Assembly: GCA_963728785.1 (NCBI GenBank)
Contig: CAVSKV010000003.1
Location: 1-64,000 of the forward strand
Source of the DNA: JAGWRI01 sp963728785
Lineage (GTDB): Bacteria; Gemmatimonadota; Gemmatimonadetes; Gemmatimonadales; Gemmatimonadaceae
Direction: 5' to 3'
Length of the DNA stretch: 64,000 nt
Made by a program: the position numbers and the translations under genes. The notes under the pieces were generated by a model that saw only the letters and a list, made by a program, of their open reading frames with translations, was not told the origin of the DNA and ran no database searches. This document shows, in pieces, positions 41,615 to 53,200 of the stretch. The stretch's first letter is position 1; the number at the start of each line of letters is the position of its first letter.

Positions 41615-41908
41615 CTAGGCCTCACCGGCCGCACGGCGCACGGCGGCCGCGTCGATGCCGTCCATCTCGATGATCTTGGTGCGGGCCGCATGACCGCTCA
41701 CGACGCGTACGGCACGGCGCGGCACGCCGAAGCGCTCGGCCAGGAACACCACCAACGCTTCGTTGGCCGCGCCATCCACCGGGGGCGCGTTGAGGCGCAC
41801 CTTGAGCGCGTCGCCATGGACGCCGGCCAGCTCCGTCCCGGCGGCCCTCGGCTGCACGCGCACTCGCACCCGTACGCCACCCGGACGCGGCCGGATGTCG
41901 AGCGCCAC
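41615..41908 (-). CDS. DUF167/YggU-family protein
   Basis: The 97-residue protein matches the small YggU/DUF167 fold: RVQPRAAGTELAG, the KVRLNAPPVDGAANEALV signature and the FGVPRRAVRVVSGHAARTKI block. Its function is unknown; it is commonly encoded next to yggT, as here. The frame has no ATG; the GTG at 41908 overlaps the yggT stop as TAGTG, which supports this start and coupled translation. Confidence 0.88.
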   Translation of the reverse strand: MALDIRPRPGGVRVRVRVQPRAAGTELAGVHGDALKVRLNAPPVDGAANEALVVFLAERFGVPRRAVRVVSGHAARTKIIEMDGIDAAAVRRAAGEA

Positions 41909-42492
41909 TACGGGATGTGCAGCAGGCTCTGGAGCAGCCAGAGCAGGAAGTAGGCGATCACCGGCGTCACGTCGACCGCTCCGAAGAGCGGCACCACGGA
42001 CCGCAGCGGGCGGAGCATCCACTCCGTGAGCCGGTAGCTCCACCGCACCCACCACGCGTACGCCGAGGCGGGGAACCACGACACCAACACCCGTACGATC
42101 AGCGCCAGCCGCAGGAACATGAACACCCACGACAGCACGAGCACCGGCGCCTGCGACGGGTGGCCCGTGACCCACATCACCTGCAGCACGACACCGGCCA
42201 GCGCCTCCACCGCGCTGAGCAACAGGGTGCCGGCAACGAGCAGGATCACAAGCCCCCACCACGGGGCGGTGGTCGGGTGCCCGCCGGTGCGGAGCAAGAG
42301 CCGCTCCACGGGAGCGAGCAAGGGGTCCACCCACCGCCGCGAGAAGCGTCCCGCCCAGGTAAAGGGCCCAAGGCGGCGCGTGCGCACGCCCCACGCGATG
42401 CCGGCCGCAATAGCGGCGAGTACGCCGACCGCGAACAGCACGCTGCGCAGCACGGTCATGATCCCCGCCATGGCTCCGATGGTTTGCGTCAT
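41908..42492 (-). CDS. yggT: YggT-family membrane protein
   Basis: The 194-residue protein has four membrane helices (about 8-34, 75-103, 113-137 and 168-192). The YggT repeat is clear in the C-terminal half: RLALIVRVLVSWFP, then LTEWMLRPLRSVVPLFGAVDVTP and the closing LLWLLQSLL. YggT proteins are associated with osmotic or division-site functions in other bacteria, without a defined biochemistry. It is longer at the N-terminus than the common single-repeat form. Its stop overlaps the yggU start. Confidence 0.88.
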   Translation of the reverse strand: MTQTIGAMAGIMTVLRSVLFAVGVLAAIAAGIAWGVRTRRLGPFTWAGRFSRRWVDPLLAPVERLLLRTGGHPTTAPWWGLVILLVAGTLLLSAVEALAGVVLQVMWVTGHPSQAPVLVLSWVFMFLRLALIVRVLVSWFPASAYAWWVRWSYRLTEWMLRPLRSVVPLFGAVDVTPVIAYFLLWLLQSLLHIP

Positions 42493-42523
42493 GCCGGTAA
42501 GCTCGACCGCGGGGTGCGGCGAT

Positions 42524-44095
42524 TCAAGGGCGCGGGCGGCGGAGCAAGGCGCGCGCGCGCCAGAGGCCCGCGAGGCGCGCCAGCAACCCCGGGCCGTGGA
42601 GGGCCGTCAGGGCGCCATCGAAGGCGTCCCGCAGCGTAGGCCCGTATGGGAACCACCAAACCTGCCGCAATCCCGGAGCCCGCTCCACCACCACGGTCTT
42701 GCTGCGCACGCATTCTCGGAGGCCGGCGATTCCGTGCGCGCGGCCCGACCCGCTCGCCTTCACCCCGCCGTGTGGCACGTCGCTCATGCCGGCCACCACC
42801 ACCGAGTCGTTGAGCACCACGCTTCCCACGTCCAGCCGCGCTGCCACGGCGAGCGAGCGCCGGCGGTTCCGGCTCCACACGCTGGCGCTCAGGCCGTACG
42901 GCGAATCGTTGGCGCGCGCCACCGCGTCGTCCTCGTCGCGCACGCGCACCATGGGCAGCAGCGGGCCGAAGGTCTCCTCGCGCAGCACGCGCATGTCGGG
43001 CGTGACGTCCGTGAGCAGCACTGGCGCGAACACGCCGGCGTCGGCGCGCCGGGCGGAGGCGGCGACCTTTGCACCGCGCGCCAGCGCGTCGTCGAACTGC
43101 GCCTGGAGGCGCGCCGTCTGTTCGGGACGAATGAGAGGGCCCATTTCGGCCGACACGCGGTCGTTGCTCGCGTTGATCTGCCGCACGCGGGCGGCGAGCA
43201 CTGCGGCGAAGCGGTCGTAAACGGCGTCCTGTACGAACAGCCGCTTGGGGGCCACGCAGGTCTGGCCGCTGTTGGAGAACCGTCCCCAGGCGATTCCCTC
43301 GGCGGCGTGCTCGAGGTCGGCATCGTCGAGCACGATTGCGGCGTCGCTGCCACCCAGTTCGAGCACGCAGGGAATGAGCCGGGCGCCGCATTCGGCCGCC
43401 ACCTTGCGTCCCGTGGCTTCGCTGCCGGTGAAGAAGATCTTGTCGCACCCCTGCTCGATGAGCGTGGCTCCCGTGATGCGCTCACCGGGCAACACGCGAA
43501 AGACGTCGCGCGGCAACCCTGCTTCGTCGAACAGGCTGGAGATGAGCAACCCGCTCTCCGTGGTGAATTCCGACGGCTTGAGCAGCACGGCGTTGCCGGT
43601 CACGAGCGCCGGCAGGATGATGGCCGCGGGGAGCATGAACGGGTAGTTCCAGGGCGAGATGACGCCGATCACCCCGAATGGCTCCTCCGAAATCAGCACG
43701 CGCTTGCGCCATGTGGCAGGGCTGGCGCCCATTCGCGCTGAGGGTCGAATTTCGCGGAGCACGCTCCGGCGGCTGTAATACCGCGCGAAGTCGAGGGTCA
43801 CGAGCACCTCACTCAGCGCTTCGACCGGAGGTTTCCCGTTCTCGCGGCTGACGGTAGCCGCGACCTCGTTCCGGCGCGCGAACAGCGCGTCGTGAAACCG
43901 CTCGAGCGTGCGCGCCCGCTCGCGCAGGGGAGTGGCACGCCAGGCACGCTGGGAGTGGCGCGCAGCGGCGAGGGCCGCGCCGACCTCGGCCGAGACCGCG
44001 CTCTCGTGCCGGCTCCAGACCTCGCCGGTGGCGGGGTCGCGAGACTCGACGGTGCGCGGTGCGGTCGCTGGGGAGACTGGTGCTGAGGACGCCAT
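42524..44095 (-). CDS. NAD(P)-dependent aldehyde dehydrogenase
   Basis: The 523-residue enzyme oxidises an aldehyde to an acid. Motifs in order are SPWNYPFMLPA, NAVLLKPSE, FTGSEATGRKVA (cofactor site), the catalytic Glu in LELGGSDAAIV near residue 248 and the nucleophilic Cys in SNSGQTCVAPKRL near 280, then EETFGPLLP. About 40 extra basic residues at the C-terminus (from WWFPYG) extend beyond the usual end. Substrate not predictable; broad-range aliphatic aldehyde use is common in this branch. It stands alone, divergent from the EVE gene. Confidence 0.92.
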   Translation of the reverse strand: MASSAPVSPATAPRTVESRDPATGEVWSRHESAVSAEVGAALAAARHSQRAWRATPLRERARTLERFHDALFARRNEVAATVSRENGKPPVEALSEVLVTLDFARYYSRRSVLREIRPSARMGASPATWRKRVLISEEPFGVIGVISPWNYPFMLPAAIILPALVTGNAVLLKPSEFTTESGLLISSLFDEAGLPRDVFRVLPGERITGATLIEQGCDKIFFTGSEATGRKVAAECGARLIPCVLELGGSDAAIVLDDADLEHAAEGIAWGRFSNSGQTCVAPKRLFVQDAVYDRFAAVLAARVRQINASNDRVSAEMGPLIRPEQTARLQAQFDDALARGAKVAASARRADAGVFAPVLLTDVTPDMRVLREETFGPLLPMVRVRDEDDAVARANDSPYGLSASVWSRNRRRSLAVAARLDVGSVVLNDSVVVAGMSDVPHGGVKASGSGRAHGIAGLRECVRSKTVVVERAPGLRQVWWFPYGPTLRDAFDGALTALHGPGLLARLAGLWRARALLRRPRP

Positions 44096-44211
44096 GCGTT
44101 AAACGTGCTCGCATCGGAAGAAAGGGGAAGTGGGTGTTCCCCCGAAGCCGCACCGGCAACTCCTGGGCGGCCGGGTGCCCATGGCGGAGGCCGTACCGCA
44201 CCGTTTGGGGT

Positions 44212-44217
44212 TAGATT
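44212..44217 (+). promoter_or_regulatory. -10 element (TAGATT) close to the EVE-protein start
   Basis: TAGATT ends six bases before the ATG of the EVE-domain gene, so the transcript may start at or next to the start codon. No Shine-Dalgarno sequence or -35 is visible. Confidence 0.35.
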
Positions 44218-44223
44218 CGGCGA

Positions 44224-44706
<483 letters not shown>

Positions 44707-45534
44707 TCAGAGCAGGCCCTGGTGTTGGGCGATGAACAGCCATACGCCGCTCGACAGGCCCACGACTACCACCGACCAGCGCACCCACGCCTGCGGCACG
44801 CGTTGCGCAACGCGCGCGGCGACATAACCGCCGGTGATCGAGCCCGCGGCCATCGCGAGCGCGATGTGCCAACTCACCAATCCGCCGAAGATGAAGATGC
44901 CGGCCGCCATGGCGTTGATGCACAGACCGCCCCACGCTTTGAGCCCGTTCATGCGGTGGATGTTCGCCAACCCCATGAAGCCGAGGGCGGCGAGCATGAG
45001 GATTCCGATGCCGGCGCCGAAGTATCCGCCGTACGCGGCAATGGCGAGTTGCGCGAGCAGCACGCCAACTGCGGGGCGGCTGGCGGTGATCGCGACGTCG
45101 CCGGCGGGGGCGGCCCCGGTCGCGCCGCGGGTGCGGAGCGCCCGCAGCAGGGGCCCCTGGACAACGAAGATTGCGGTGGCGGCCAGCACGAGCCATGGCA
45201 CAAGGGCAGCGAATCGTGCCGGGGGGGTATGCAGGAGCAGTGTGGCCCCCACCGCGCCACCGGCCAGACTGGGCAGCGCGAACCAGAGCGCCCATCGCCG
45301 CGCGCCGGCGACTTCGCCGCGGTATCCCCAGATGCTGCCCGCTGAGCCAGGCCAGAGGGCCACGGTGCTGGTGGCGTTGGCGATGATGGGCGGCACACCG
45401 AGCCCGATGAGTGCGGGGAACGTAAGCAGCGTACCGCCGCCGGCAATCGAATTCACACCGCCGGCCAGGGCCGAGACCAGGACGACGGCTGTGAGCCGCG
45501 CTGCGGTGGGGAGGGCAAGGGTGACCAGGAGCAC
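44707..45534 (-). CDS. TauE/SafE (TSUP)-family anion transporter
   Basis: The 275-residue protein has about eight membrane helices and the duplicated TSUP signature: AGGVNSIAGGGTLLTFPALIG near the N-terminus and GGYFGAGIGILMLAALGFMG in the second half. TSUP members move sulfite, sulfonates or small organic acids; the substrate is unknown here. No ATG precedes the first helix; I chose the GTG at 45534. A longer frame reaches into the citrate synthase gene on the opposite strand and is rejected. It is divergent from gltA. Confidence 0.85.
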   Translation of the reverse strand: MLLVTLALPTAARLTAVVLVSALAGGVNSIAGGGTLLTFPALIGLGVPPIIANATSTVALWPGSAGSIWGYRGEVAGARRWALWFALPSLAGGAVGATLLLHTPPARFAALVPWLVLAATAIFVVQGPLLRALRTRGATGAAPAGDVAITASRPAVGVLLAQLAIAAYGGYFGAGIGILMLAALGFMGLANIHRMNGLKAWGGLCINAMAAGIFIFGGLVSWHIALAMAAGSITGGYVAARVAQRVPQAWVRWSVVVVGLSSGVWLFIAQHQGLL

Positions 45535-45715
45535 GCTCGGGGCTGACGGGAACTGTGTCGGAGTTACTACCGAAGAGATGTCAGGGTTCGTATCGATGCG
45601 GAAACAACACTTCCCCGACAGCCGTGGCAATGCCGTTCGGGAGCGCACTCCAATAGATTGAAAGAACGCGGCCGGAGGAATCGGCCAGCCTGAGTACACC
45701 CACGGAGAACGTAGC

Positions 45716-47104
<1,389 letters not shown>

Positions 47105-47143
47105 CTGATAACTGCAGGCCCTAAGCTGTGAGCTGACAGCACC

Positions 47144-47183
47144 ACACCGGGACGCATCGCTGAGCAGCGAAGCGTCCCGGTGT
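47144..47183 (+). terminator. Hairpin after citrate synthase
   Basis: A perfect 12-bp stem (ACACCGGGACGC and complement) encloses a 16-nt loop that itself can pair (TCGCT/AGCGA). It lies 40 bp after the gltA stop. There is no T-run, so termination would be Rho-assisted or the hairpin protects the 3' end. Confidence 0.55.
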
Positions 47184-47252
47184 CGTTGGAAACGGCTGAT
47201 AGCCAACCGCATGCAGCATTGGGCCTGTTGTCGGCGTGGCGCGGCGGGGTGG

Positions 47253-47636
47253 TTACTCCCGTTGCGCCGCGATCGCCTGCACCTCGATCATGCACCCCGG
47301 CTTCAACTCGCCAATGGGGACGATGGCGCGGGCAGGCCGGTGGTCGCCGAGCATACGTGCATAGGCCGCATCCACCGGGCGCCAAAGGCCGCGGCCGGTG
47401 ACGAACACGGTGACCGAAAGCAGCCGGTCGAGTCCGCTGTTCGCGGCGTGCAGCACGGCCTCGACGTTGTGCAGCACCTGTTCGGTCTGCGCTTCGATGT
47501 CGTCTTCGCCCACGACCGTGCCGGTCACGGGATCGAGCGGAAGTTGTCCGGCCACGTACACGAGCCCGTCGTGGACGATTCCCTGCGAGTAGTGGCCGGC
47601 AGGGGTGGGGGCGGCAGGCGTGGAGATGGGGTTCAT
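47253..47636 (-). CDS. ridA: RidA-family (YjgF/UK114) enamine/imine deaminase
   Basis: The 127-residue trimeric-type protein hydrolyses reactive enamines/imines made by PLP enzymes such as threonine dehydratase. Markers are YSQGIVHDGLVYVAGQLPLD, the catalytic Arg in HRPARAIVPIGEL near residue 104 and the closing GCMIEVQAIA. The ATG at 47636 starts at the family's usual position. Its promoter region coincides with the left arm of the inverted repeat at 47.65 kb. A PLP threonine ammonia-lyase is encoded 19 kb away. Confidence 0.92.
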   Translation of the reverse strand: MNPISTPAAPTPAGHYSQGIVHDGLVYVAGQLPLDPVTGTVVGEDDIEAQTEQVLHNVEAVLHAANSGLDRLLSVTVFVTGRGLWRPVDAAYARMLGDHRPARAIVPIGELKPGCMIEVQAIAAQRE

Positions 47637-47640
47637 AGAA

Positions 47641-47752
47641 TCGGGCAGTGAGACAGTCGGGCAGTGAGACAGTCGGACACAAGAAAGGACGCCAACGGTA
47701 TGACGCGCAAGTGTCGTCGCGCCGTCCGACTGCCCGACTGTCAGACTGTGAG
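47641..47752. repeat. Long imperfect inverted repeat with CTGCCCGA-family arms
   Basis: The left arm (47641-47680, CAGTCGGGCAGTGAGACAGT and following) is largely complementary to the right arm (47723-47752, GTCCGACTGCCCGACTGTCA and following), with about 40 bp between. It fills the gap between ridA and the amidinohydrolase gene and includes the latter's stop codon. The arms share their core with the octamer repeat at 20.67 kb. Confidence 0.8.
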
Positions 47753-48562
47753 GCTCTCCGAACGCTCGATGTCGAAGACCAACGAGCAACACGTCACCCC
47801 GCCCTCCGCCTTGGCGAGTTCCACGGCCGGAACGGTGTGGGCGAGCAGGCCGCGACGCTCGATACTCTCCAGCGTCCGCGGAAACTCGGCGGGGTAGATG
47901 AGCGCGTCGCCGATGCGCAGTACGTTGGCGCCGAACGGCTCGAGCGGATGCACGTCGAGCAGGTCGAACCCGCGGAACGAGTCGGCTCGCGTCCAGGCGC
48001 GATTGATGAGCAGGGCGGCATCGGTCAACACCGTCACGGCGGACTTGAGGTGGAGACAGCCGTACACGGGGACCGGCTCCACGATGTACCCGAACGGGCT
48101 GAGGGCGGCGCGGAGTTGCCCCAGGCCGGCCTCGTTCGTACGCGACGACCTGCCGACGAATACACGGCGCCCCACGGCGAGCACGTCGCCTCCGTCGAGC
48201 GTGCCCGGGGCGATGATCCAGGTCAGTTTGCGGTACGGCTTGAGAGCACGCTCCACCGCGGGCAACTCCGCGCGCCGCGACTCGGCCCCCGGACGGGTCA
48301 TCACCGCGATCTCGTCGAACACGATTGCGGTGTCCTCAATGAATACCGCATCGGGCAGGTCTGGTGCCGCGTCCACGCGCTGCACGACGCAGCTGGCTGT
48401 GCGAAGCGCATGCTCGTACACGGCGTGCTGGGCGCGCGCGGCCCCGACGTCGATCGGCACGCGCTCGCGATGGGTGAGCTCACAATGCACGATGGCGTCA
48501 CTCACCGCGCGCGTGAGGGCGAGGCGAGTGGGGCCGGGGTCGACGGGAAGAGAGGCGGCCAT
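47741..48562 (-). CDS. Dimethylargininase-type amidinohydrolase (DDAH family)
   Basis: The 273-residue guanidine-modifying enzyme hydrolyses dimethylarginine or a related guanidino compound. Motifs: PDAVFIEDTAIVF with the substrate Asp/Glu, LDGGDVLAVGRRVFVG, the catalytic His in YGCLHLKSAVTVL and the nucleophilic Cys near the C-terminus in EGGVTCCSLVF (residue about 255). A cytoplasmic enzyme without a signal peptide. The ATG at 48562 is preferred; the longer frame upstream is antisense noise. The stop codon lies within the right arm of an inverted repeat. Confidence 0.88.
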   Translation of the reverse strand: MAASLPVDPGPTRLALTRAVSDAIVHCELTHRERVPIDVGAARAQHAVYEHALRTASCVVQRVDAAPDLPDAVFIEDTAIVFDEIAVMTRPGAESRRAELPAVERALKPYRKLTWIIAPGTLDGGDVLAVGRRVFVGRSSRTNEAGLGQLRAALSPFGYIVEPVPVYGCLHLKSAVTVLTDAALLINRAWTRADSFRGFDLLDVHPLEPFGANVLRIGDALIYPAEFPRTLESIERRGLLAHTVPAVELAKAEGGVTCCSLVFDIERSESLTV

Positions 48563-48576
48563 CCGAGCGGTCGCGG

Positions 48577-49269
48577 TCAAGGCTGATCGGTGCCGGTGCG
48601 TGTCGACCGCGACGACACGAGCAGCATGTCGGCGATCCGCCACGCACCATCGGGGTCGGCGCGGAGCGCAATGGCCACGGTATGGCCGCATAAGGGACCG
48701 CACCGCCAGTCCACGAAGACCACGGCCGACCGGCGCTGCGCGTCGAAGCCGACCGGGGAGAACCAGAGAAACCCGGCGGCGCCGCCGTGATGATCCTTGA
48801 AAGCCGTCCAGTGTGCGGTATCGGATTGCGCCACGACTATCGCCGCCGAGTCGGGGTCCACGGATTCCAGCAAACGCTGGCCGTCGGGCACCGCGGCCAG
48901 CGTCAGCGGCTGCGCCGCGCGCGCCAGCAGATCGACGCGCTCGGCCAGGGCTGATGCGCTGTCGCCATCGGCCCACCACAAGGGGTCGAGCCCCCAGCGG
49001 CTGGCGAGCGCCGGGCACGCGTTGGCGGCGCACGCCGTGTCGATCGGGGTAGCGACGATCCCGACGGAGTGCGACGTCGTGCGCACGTAGACCGATTCAG
49101 CCACAAGACGGTAGATGGCCGTTTCGGCGGCCGTGGGAGCGCTCAATGGCGTGGGTGCAGTTGACGCGTGACGCACGCAGGCGGTGGCCGTAACGGCAAC
49201 AGTGGCCATGACAGCGCGCCGGCACAGGCGACCGGCCCGGCGTGGAGTGCGCGACGGCGGGGAGGGCAT
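48577..49269 (-). CDS. Putative lipoprotein of unknown function, 230 aa
   Basis: The protein has a basic N-terminus, a hydrophobic segment and a possible lipobox (VTATAC, Cys near residue 31), so it may be lipid-anchored. The body is soluble with a C-terminal beta-rich half (GFLWFSPVGFDAQRRSAVVF) and four further Cys, two as CAANAC and two as CGPLC, which could form disulfides in the periplasm. I do not recognise a family. The ATG at 49269 follows GGAG-poor sequence. The amidinohydrolase gene starts 14 bp downstream, so the two are likely co-transcribed. Confidence 0.6.
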   Translation of the reverse strand: MPSPPSRTPRRAGRLCRRAVMATVAVTATACVRHASTAPTPLSAPTAAETAIYRLVAESVYVRTTSHSVGIVATPIDTACAANACPALASRWGLDPLWWADGDSASALAERVDLLARAAQPLTLAAVPDGQRLLESVDPDSAAIVVAQSDTAHWTAFKDHHGGAAGFLWFSPVGFDAQRRSAVVFVDWRCGPLCGHTVAIALRADPDGAWRIADMLLVSSRSTRTGTDQP

Positions 49270-49337
49270 GGCCCCTACGCTACGCCGATTCGCCGCCGGC
49301 GAAAGCACCGGCGGATTAATAGAACATGACGATTCGC

Positions 49338-49697
49338 TTACTTCTTGATTCGCGCGCCGATCTGTTCGCTGATGCCTAGGGCGGCCACGCCGACCAGCAG
49401 GTGGACGACGCGGACGAGCCAATGCATGTCGCCCGTCATGACGGCGCTCTGCGTCATGCCGAGCCCGAGGACGATGAACCCGCCTACCGCGGCGTTGGCC
49501 ACGAGCCCCATCCCTGCTTTGGCCCTGGCGCCGAGCGCGGCCAGCAGCCAGAGGCCGAGTACGAAGATGCTCCCGATCGCCATGTGCAGGTGGACGAGAT
49601 TCTTTGCGTGCCCGGTCCAGAAGAAGATGCCGAGGACGAGGAGGACGAGGAAGCAGAGGCGGAGGAGCATCTGCGTGACGATCGTGACGGTGCGCAT
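49338..49697 (-). CDS. Four-span small membrane protein, 119 aa
   Basis: The protein is almost entirely hydrophobic, with four helices at about residues 6-28, 35-55, 65-85 and 92-112, and His residues in HAKNLVHLHMAIG and GDMHWLVRVVHLL at helix ends. His placement of this kind can hold haem, but nothing further supports that. The family is not recognised. It stands alone between a 215-bp gap and a 7-bp-stem hairpin at 49293-49314. Confidence 0.6.
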   Translation of the reverse strand: MRTVTIVTQMLLRLCFLVLLVLGIFFWTGHAKNLVHLHMAIGSIFVLGLWLLAALGARAKAGMGLVANAAVGGFIVLGLGMTQSAVMTGDMHWLVRVVHLLVGVAALGISEQIGARIKK

Positions 49698-49912
49698 GCG
49701 GGAATCTCCGGAGAGCTATTGGCGGGGGCCAGCCGGGTGGCGAGTGGTGCCGGCGCCCCGCGGCGATCGTGCAAGGTTGTTCAGGGAGCGCCTGGTCGAG
49801 CCTGGTTGGCGAACGTGCGGATGGTACTGCGGTGCGCGGTGGGTGTCGAGACGGTTCGAAGAATCCTGGCCAGCCGTCTTTGCGGAAACCCCATCGCCCG
49901 AGCCGCCGCGAC

Positions 49913-50227
49913 TCACGCCCCCGGCTTGGGCCCGAACATCTGGCGCAGGGCCTTCCAGATGAGCGCGTAGGTGGTGTATGCCACGAACGCCGAGCAGAGC
50001 ACGACCAGCGCCGCGACCTCGAGCGCTACGCGCGGGTTGAGCATCTGCGCCCAGTTGCCGGCGAGATAGCCGCGAACGCCGAGTATCACGATGCTGAGCG
50101 TGAGCAGCCAGCGGGCCATGCGCACCGCTCCACGCACGGCATACCGCTTGCGGCCCATGGCCACCGACAGCTCGTACTCCTCTTGCGTGAGCCGTGGATT
50201 GGGAGACAGAAGGTCGCGCAGGGTCAT
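49913..50227 (-). CDS. Two-span small membrane protein, 104 aa
   Basis: The protein has a hydrophilic N-terminal part with an Arg/Lys-rich stretch (VAMGRKRYAVRGAVRMARW) and two membrane helices (about 40-58 and 70-92), ending in a short basic tail. I do not recognise a family. It follows the GH38 gene by 36 bp on the same strand and may share its transcript; no functional link is visible. The 215 bp downstream of it hold no gene I can support. Confidence 0.55.
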   Translation of the reverse strand: MTLRDLLSPNPRLTQEEYELSVAMGRKRYAVRGAVRMARWLLTLSIVILGVRGYLAGNWAQMLNPRVALEVAALVVLCSAFVAYTTYALIWKALRQMFGPKPGA

Positions 50228-50263
50228 CGAGCTATCAACATGGTAGTATACATCCCGGCGGGC

Positions 50264-53200
50264 TCACGGAACCCGGGGAATGCGTAGTGTCTCGATCTCC
50301 CACGGGCCCATCGGCACCGAGAGCATCCGGTCCTTGGACGCAAAGGTCTTGCCTGTGGGCCGCTCGATGAGATCGGTCTCCTGGGCGGTCACGGCTCCGG
50401 GAAGACGGAGCACGGCGGTGGTGGGGTGACCACTCGTCTCGACGAGCCGCACGATCCACGCGTCGCCGTCCTCGGCCCGCTTGAGCGCACCGAGCGCAAC
50501 CGTGCCGCCGGTGACGGTGAGGGCACTCTCCGTGCCGCGACCGCGACCAGAATGGACATCTACCGCCACGGCCCGAAGCGGCTGGTTGAGCGATCGTGCC
50601 GCAGCCAGTACGGCGGGAGACCGCCAGTCGCCGGCGTGGGGCACGATGCTGTACATGAAGGTCTGCATGCCCATGTCGGCATGCGCGTCGGGCGACTTGG
50701 CCGAGCGCAGCAGCGTAATGAAGATCGTGTCGCCGAACGCGCTGTAGCCGTACTTGCCCGCGTTCACGATGGCCACGCCATAGTCGCCGGCCGGTGTCGA
50801 GCCGTCGACGAAACGCAGCATCGGCGTCTCGAACCGGGCGCTGTCCTGGCGCGTGCGCGGCCGCGTAGTGCGGCCGATCACCGCGTAGGGAATCTCGGCA
50901 TGCGTGCTATCCACGTGGAAAGCGAGGGGAAACACGGCTTTCAGGAGTTGATGCGATTGATGCCAGTTCACCGTGGTTTGGACGTCGAGCCGATCCGCGT
51001 CGGCGGGCAGTTCATAGCGCTGGGTGACGAGCGAACTGTCCTTACCGCGATAGACGGTGATGGAGGTGCCGAACTCGTTGCGGGTGACCGCGGGTGCCGT
51101 ACCGCCGGTGCGTTCCACGAGCCAGGTACGCGCGCCGTTCAGGTCGTCGATGTTCCAGGCATCGTAGTCCTTGGGCCGGTCCACCATCAGCAGGAGGCCG
51201 TTGGTGGTGGGGCCGCTGGCCAGTACGTCGCGGCGACGCACCTTGTCGTACATCCGGGCGATGCCGCCAGTGACGGAATCGATGGTCACGCGGAGGTACC
51301 GGTTCTCCATTGTCCAGCCCGGTAGCATGGCGGCGGAACCGGGCTTCGAGGGCCGGAGGAAGAACACCGCGCTGCCGACCGCCGGCACCGGTCCGACGCG
51401 CACCTTGATGCGCCCCGAATCACCCGGCTCGGTCGGCAAGCCTCGTCCACCAGCGTCATAGGCGGTCCATGCGGCGGCCGCGCCGGCGCCGTCCCCTCCG
51501 GCGGGCGGCGCGCACTGTACCACGTCGGTGCGCGCCACCCCGCTGGGATTGAAGGCGATCATCGGCACGTCGCCCTTGCGCAGCGGCCGCGTGTCGAGTG
51601 GCGCTGCGATGGCGCGGAGGGAGACTGCAAGCGCTCCCTGCGCGAGTGCGTTCGCCTCGCGATAGTCGGCCGTCGCATCCACGTAGATGGAATCGATGCC
51701 GGATCCGGCCATCAAGTCGTGGAACTGATTGAACAGCGTGGTGTGCCAGGCATCCGTGAGTGCCCGGCGCGGGTACGGCGCCGGTGACACGGTGGCTGCC
51801 GCCTCAGCCGCGTCCAGCAGACCCTCCATGTGCCGGTTCCACCATTTCATCTCGGTCTGCGTGGTGAACACGCCCCGATGGTACTCCAGGTACAACTCGT
51901 CGCGCACCACCGGGCCGTCTGGCGGAAAATCCGTGCGCATGTGGGTGAGCGCATCGGTGGGACTGTCGTCGCGAATCACCGGGAAGGCCGGAATGCGTTC
52001 GAGGTCGTGGGATCGTTCGAGCATTTCCATGGTCGGCCCGCCGCCGTGGTCGCCCACGCCGTATAGCGTGAGCATGCGCGGCACAGCGCTAGAATCGATC
52101 GTGGTTCGCTCCTGCGTGGCGAGCGTCTGCGGATCGAGATCGCTGTCGTAGCCATAGGGGATGTACGAGAAGATCTTCGAGCCGTCGGGGCCCTCCCAGT
52201 AGAACTGGTTGAGCCGGGCCGGCCACTTGTCGGTGTCGTTCCAGCGTAGTTTTTGAGTTACGAAGAAGTCGAGCCCGCTCTTGAGGAAGATCTGTGGCAG
52301 CGACCATGGATAGCCGAACGTGTCGGGAATCCAGGCCACGCGCGCCGGATGACCGAACATCTCAATGAATGTGCGCTGACCGTACAACCCCTGTCGCACG
52401 AGCGACTCGCCCGACGGCATGTTGACGTCCGGCTCGAGCCACCAGCCTCCGACCACGTTCCAGCGGCCCTGCTTGTCCAGTTGCTTGATCCGCGCCAGAA
52501 CGTCGGGCGCCTGCTTGGCGAGCGACTCGTAGTACACGGCGGCCGATGCGGCGAAATGCATGTCGGGATACTTCGCGATCAGCTTGGTGGCGGTGGCCCA
52601 GGTGGCATCGATCACGCCTTGCGTCTCGCGCCAGCGCCAGAGCCAGGCGGCGTCGATGTGCGAGTTACCCACGAGATCGATGGTGTCGCGCCGCACCTGG
52701 GCCACGGCCGGCGCGAGCCGGTCGATCCAATCCGCGACGATCCGAGAGTAGAACGTGCGGTCGGGCGAGAGCATCGCCCGGGCCAGCTGCTCGGCCACCG
52801 GGTCGCCGGGCACGCCAATGGTGCTGTCGTGCGTGAAGAACCGCGCCCACTCGGCCCCGTCGTGAATCTCGTGCCAGCCGAGGTCAGCGACGCGGACCAC
52901 CGGCGGGTCCCACCAGCCGGATCCATTCGGGTGCACGACCACGGTGAGCGGCGCACCTCCCCGGCAGGGGGCGCAAAGCACAACACGGGCCATCGAGTCG
53001 GGGGCGACGGCTGTGTCGTTCACCGAGAATGTCCCCCGTGGCAGGAATTCGCCCGCGTGCAACTGAAGGGTCAATCCGCCCAGCTCCTGCGGTACCCGGA
53101 TAGAGAATCCGATCGCCGCCTGGGTGCGGCGCGCCGCGGAATCGGCGCGCGCCGTATCGAGCGGGGCCCACTGGTCCAGCGGCCTGGCCGTCTCGGCGTT

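Noticed and set aside
49716..49916. 66-codon minus-strand frame in the 215-bp gap
   Set aside because: Arg/Pro-rich product, no ribosome-binding site and no topology; likely chance.
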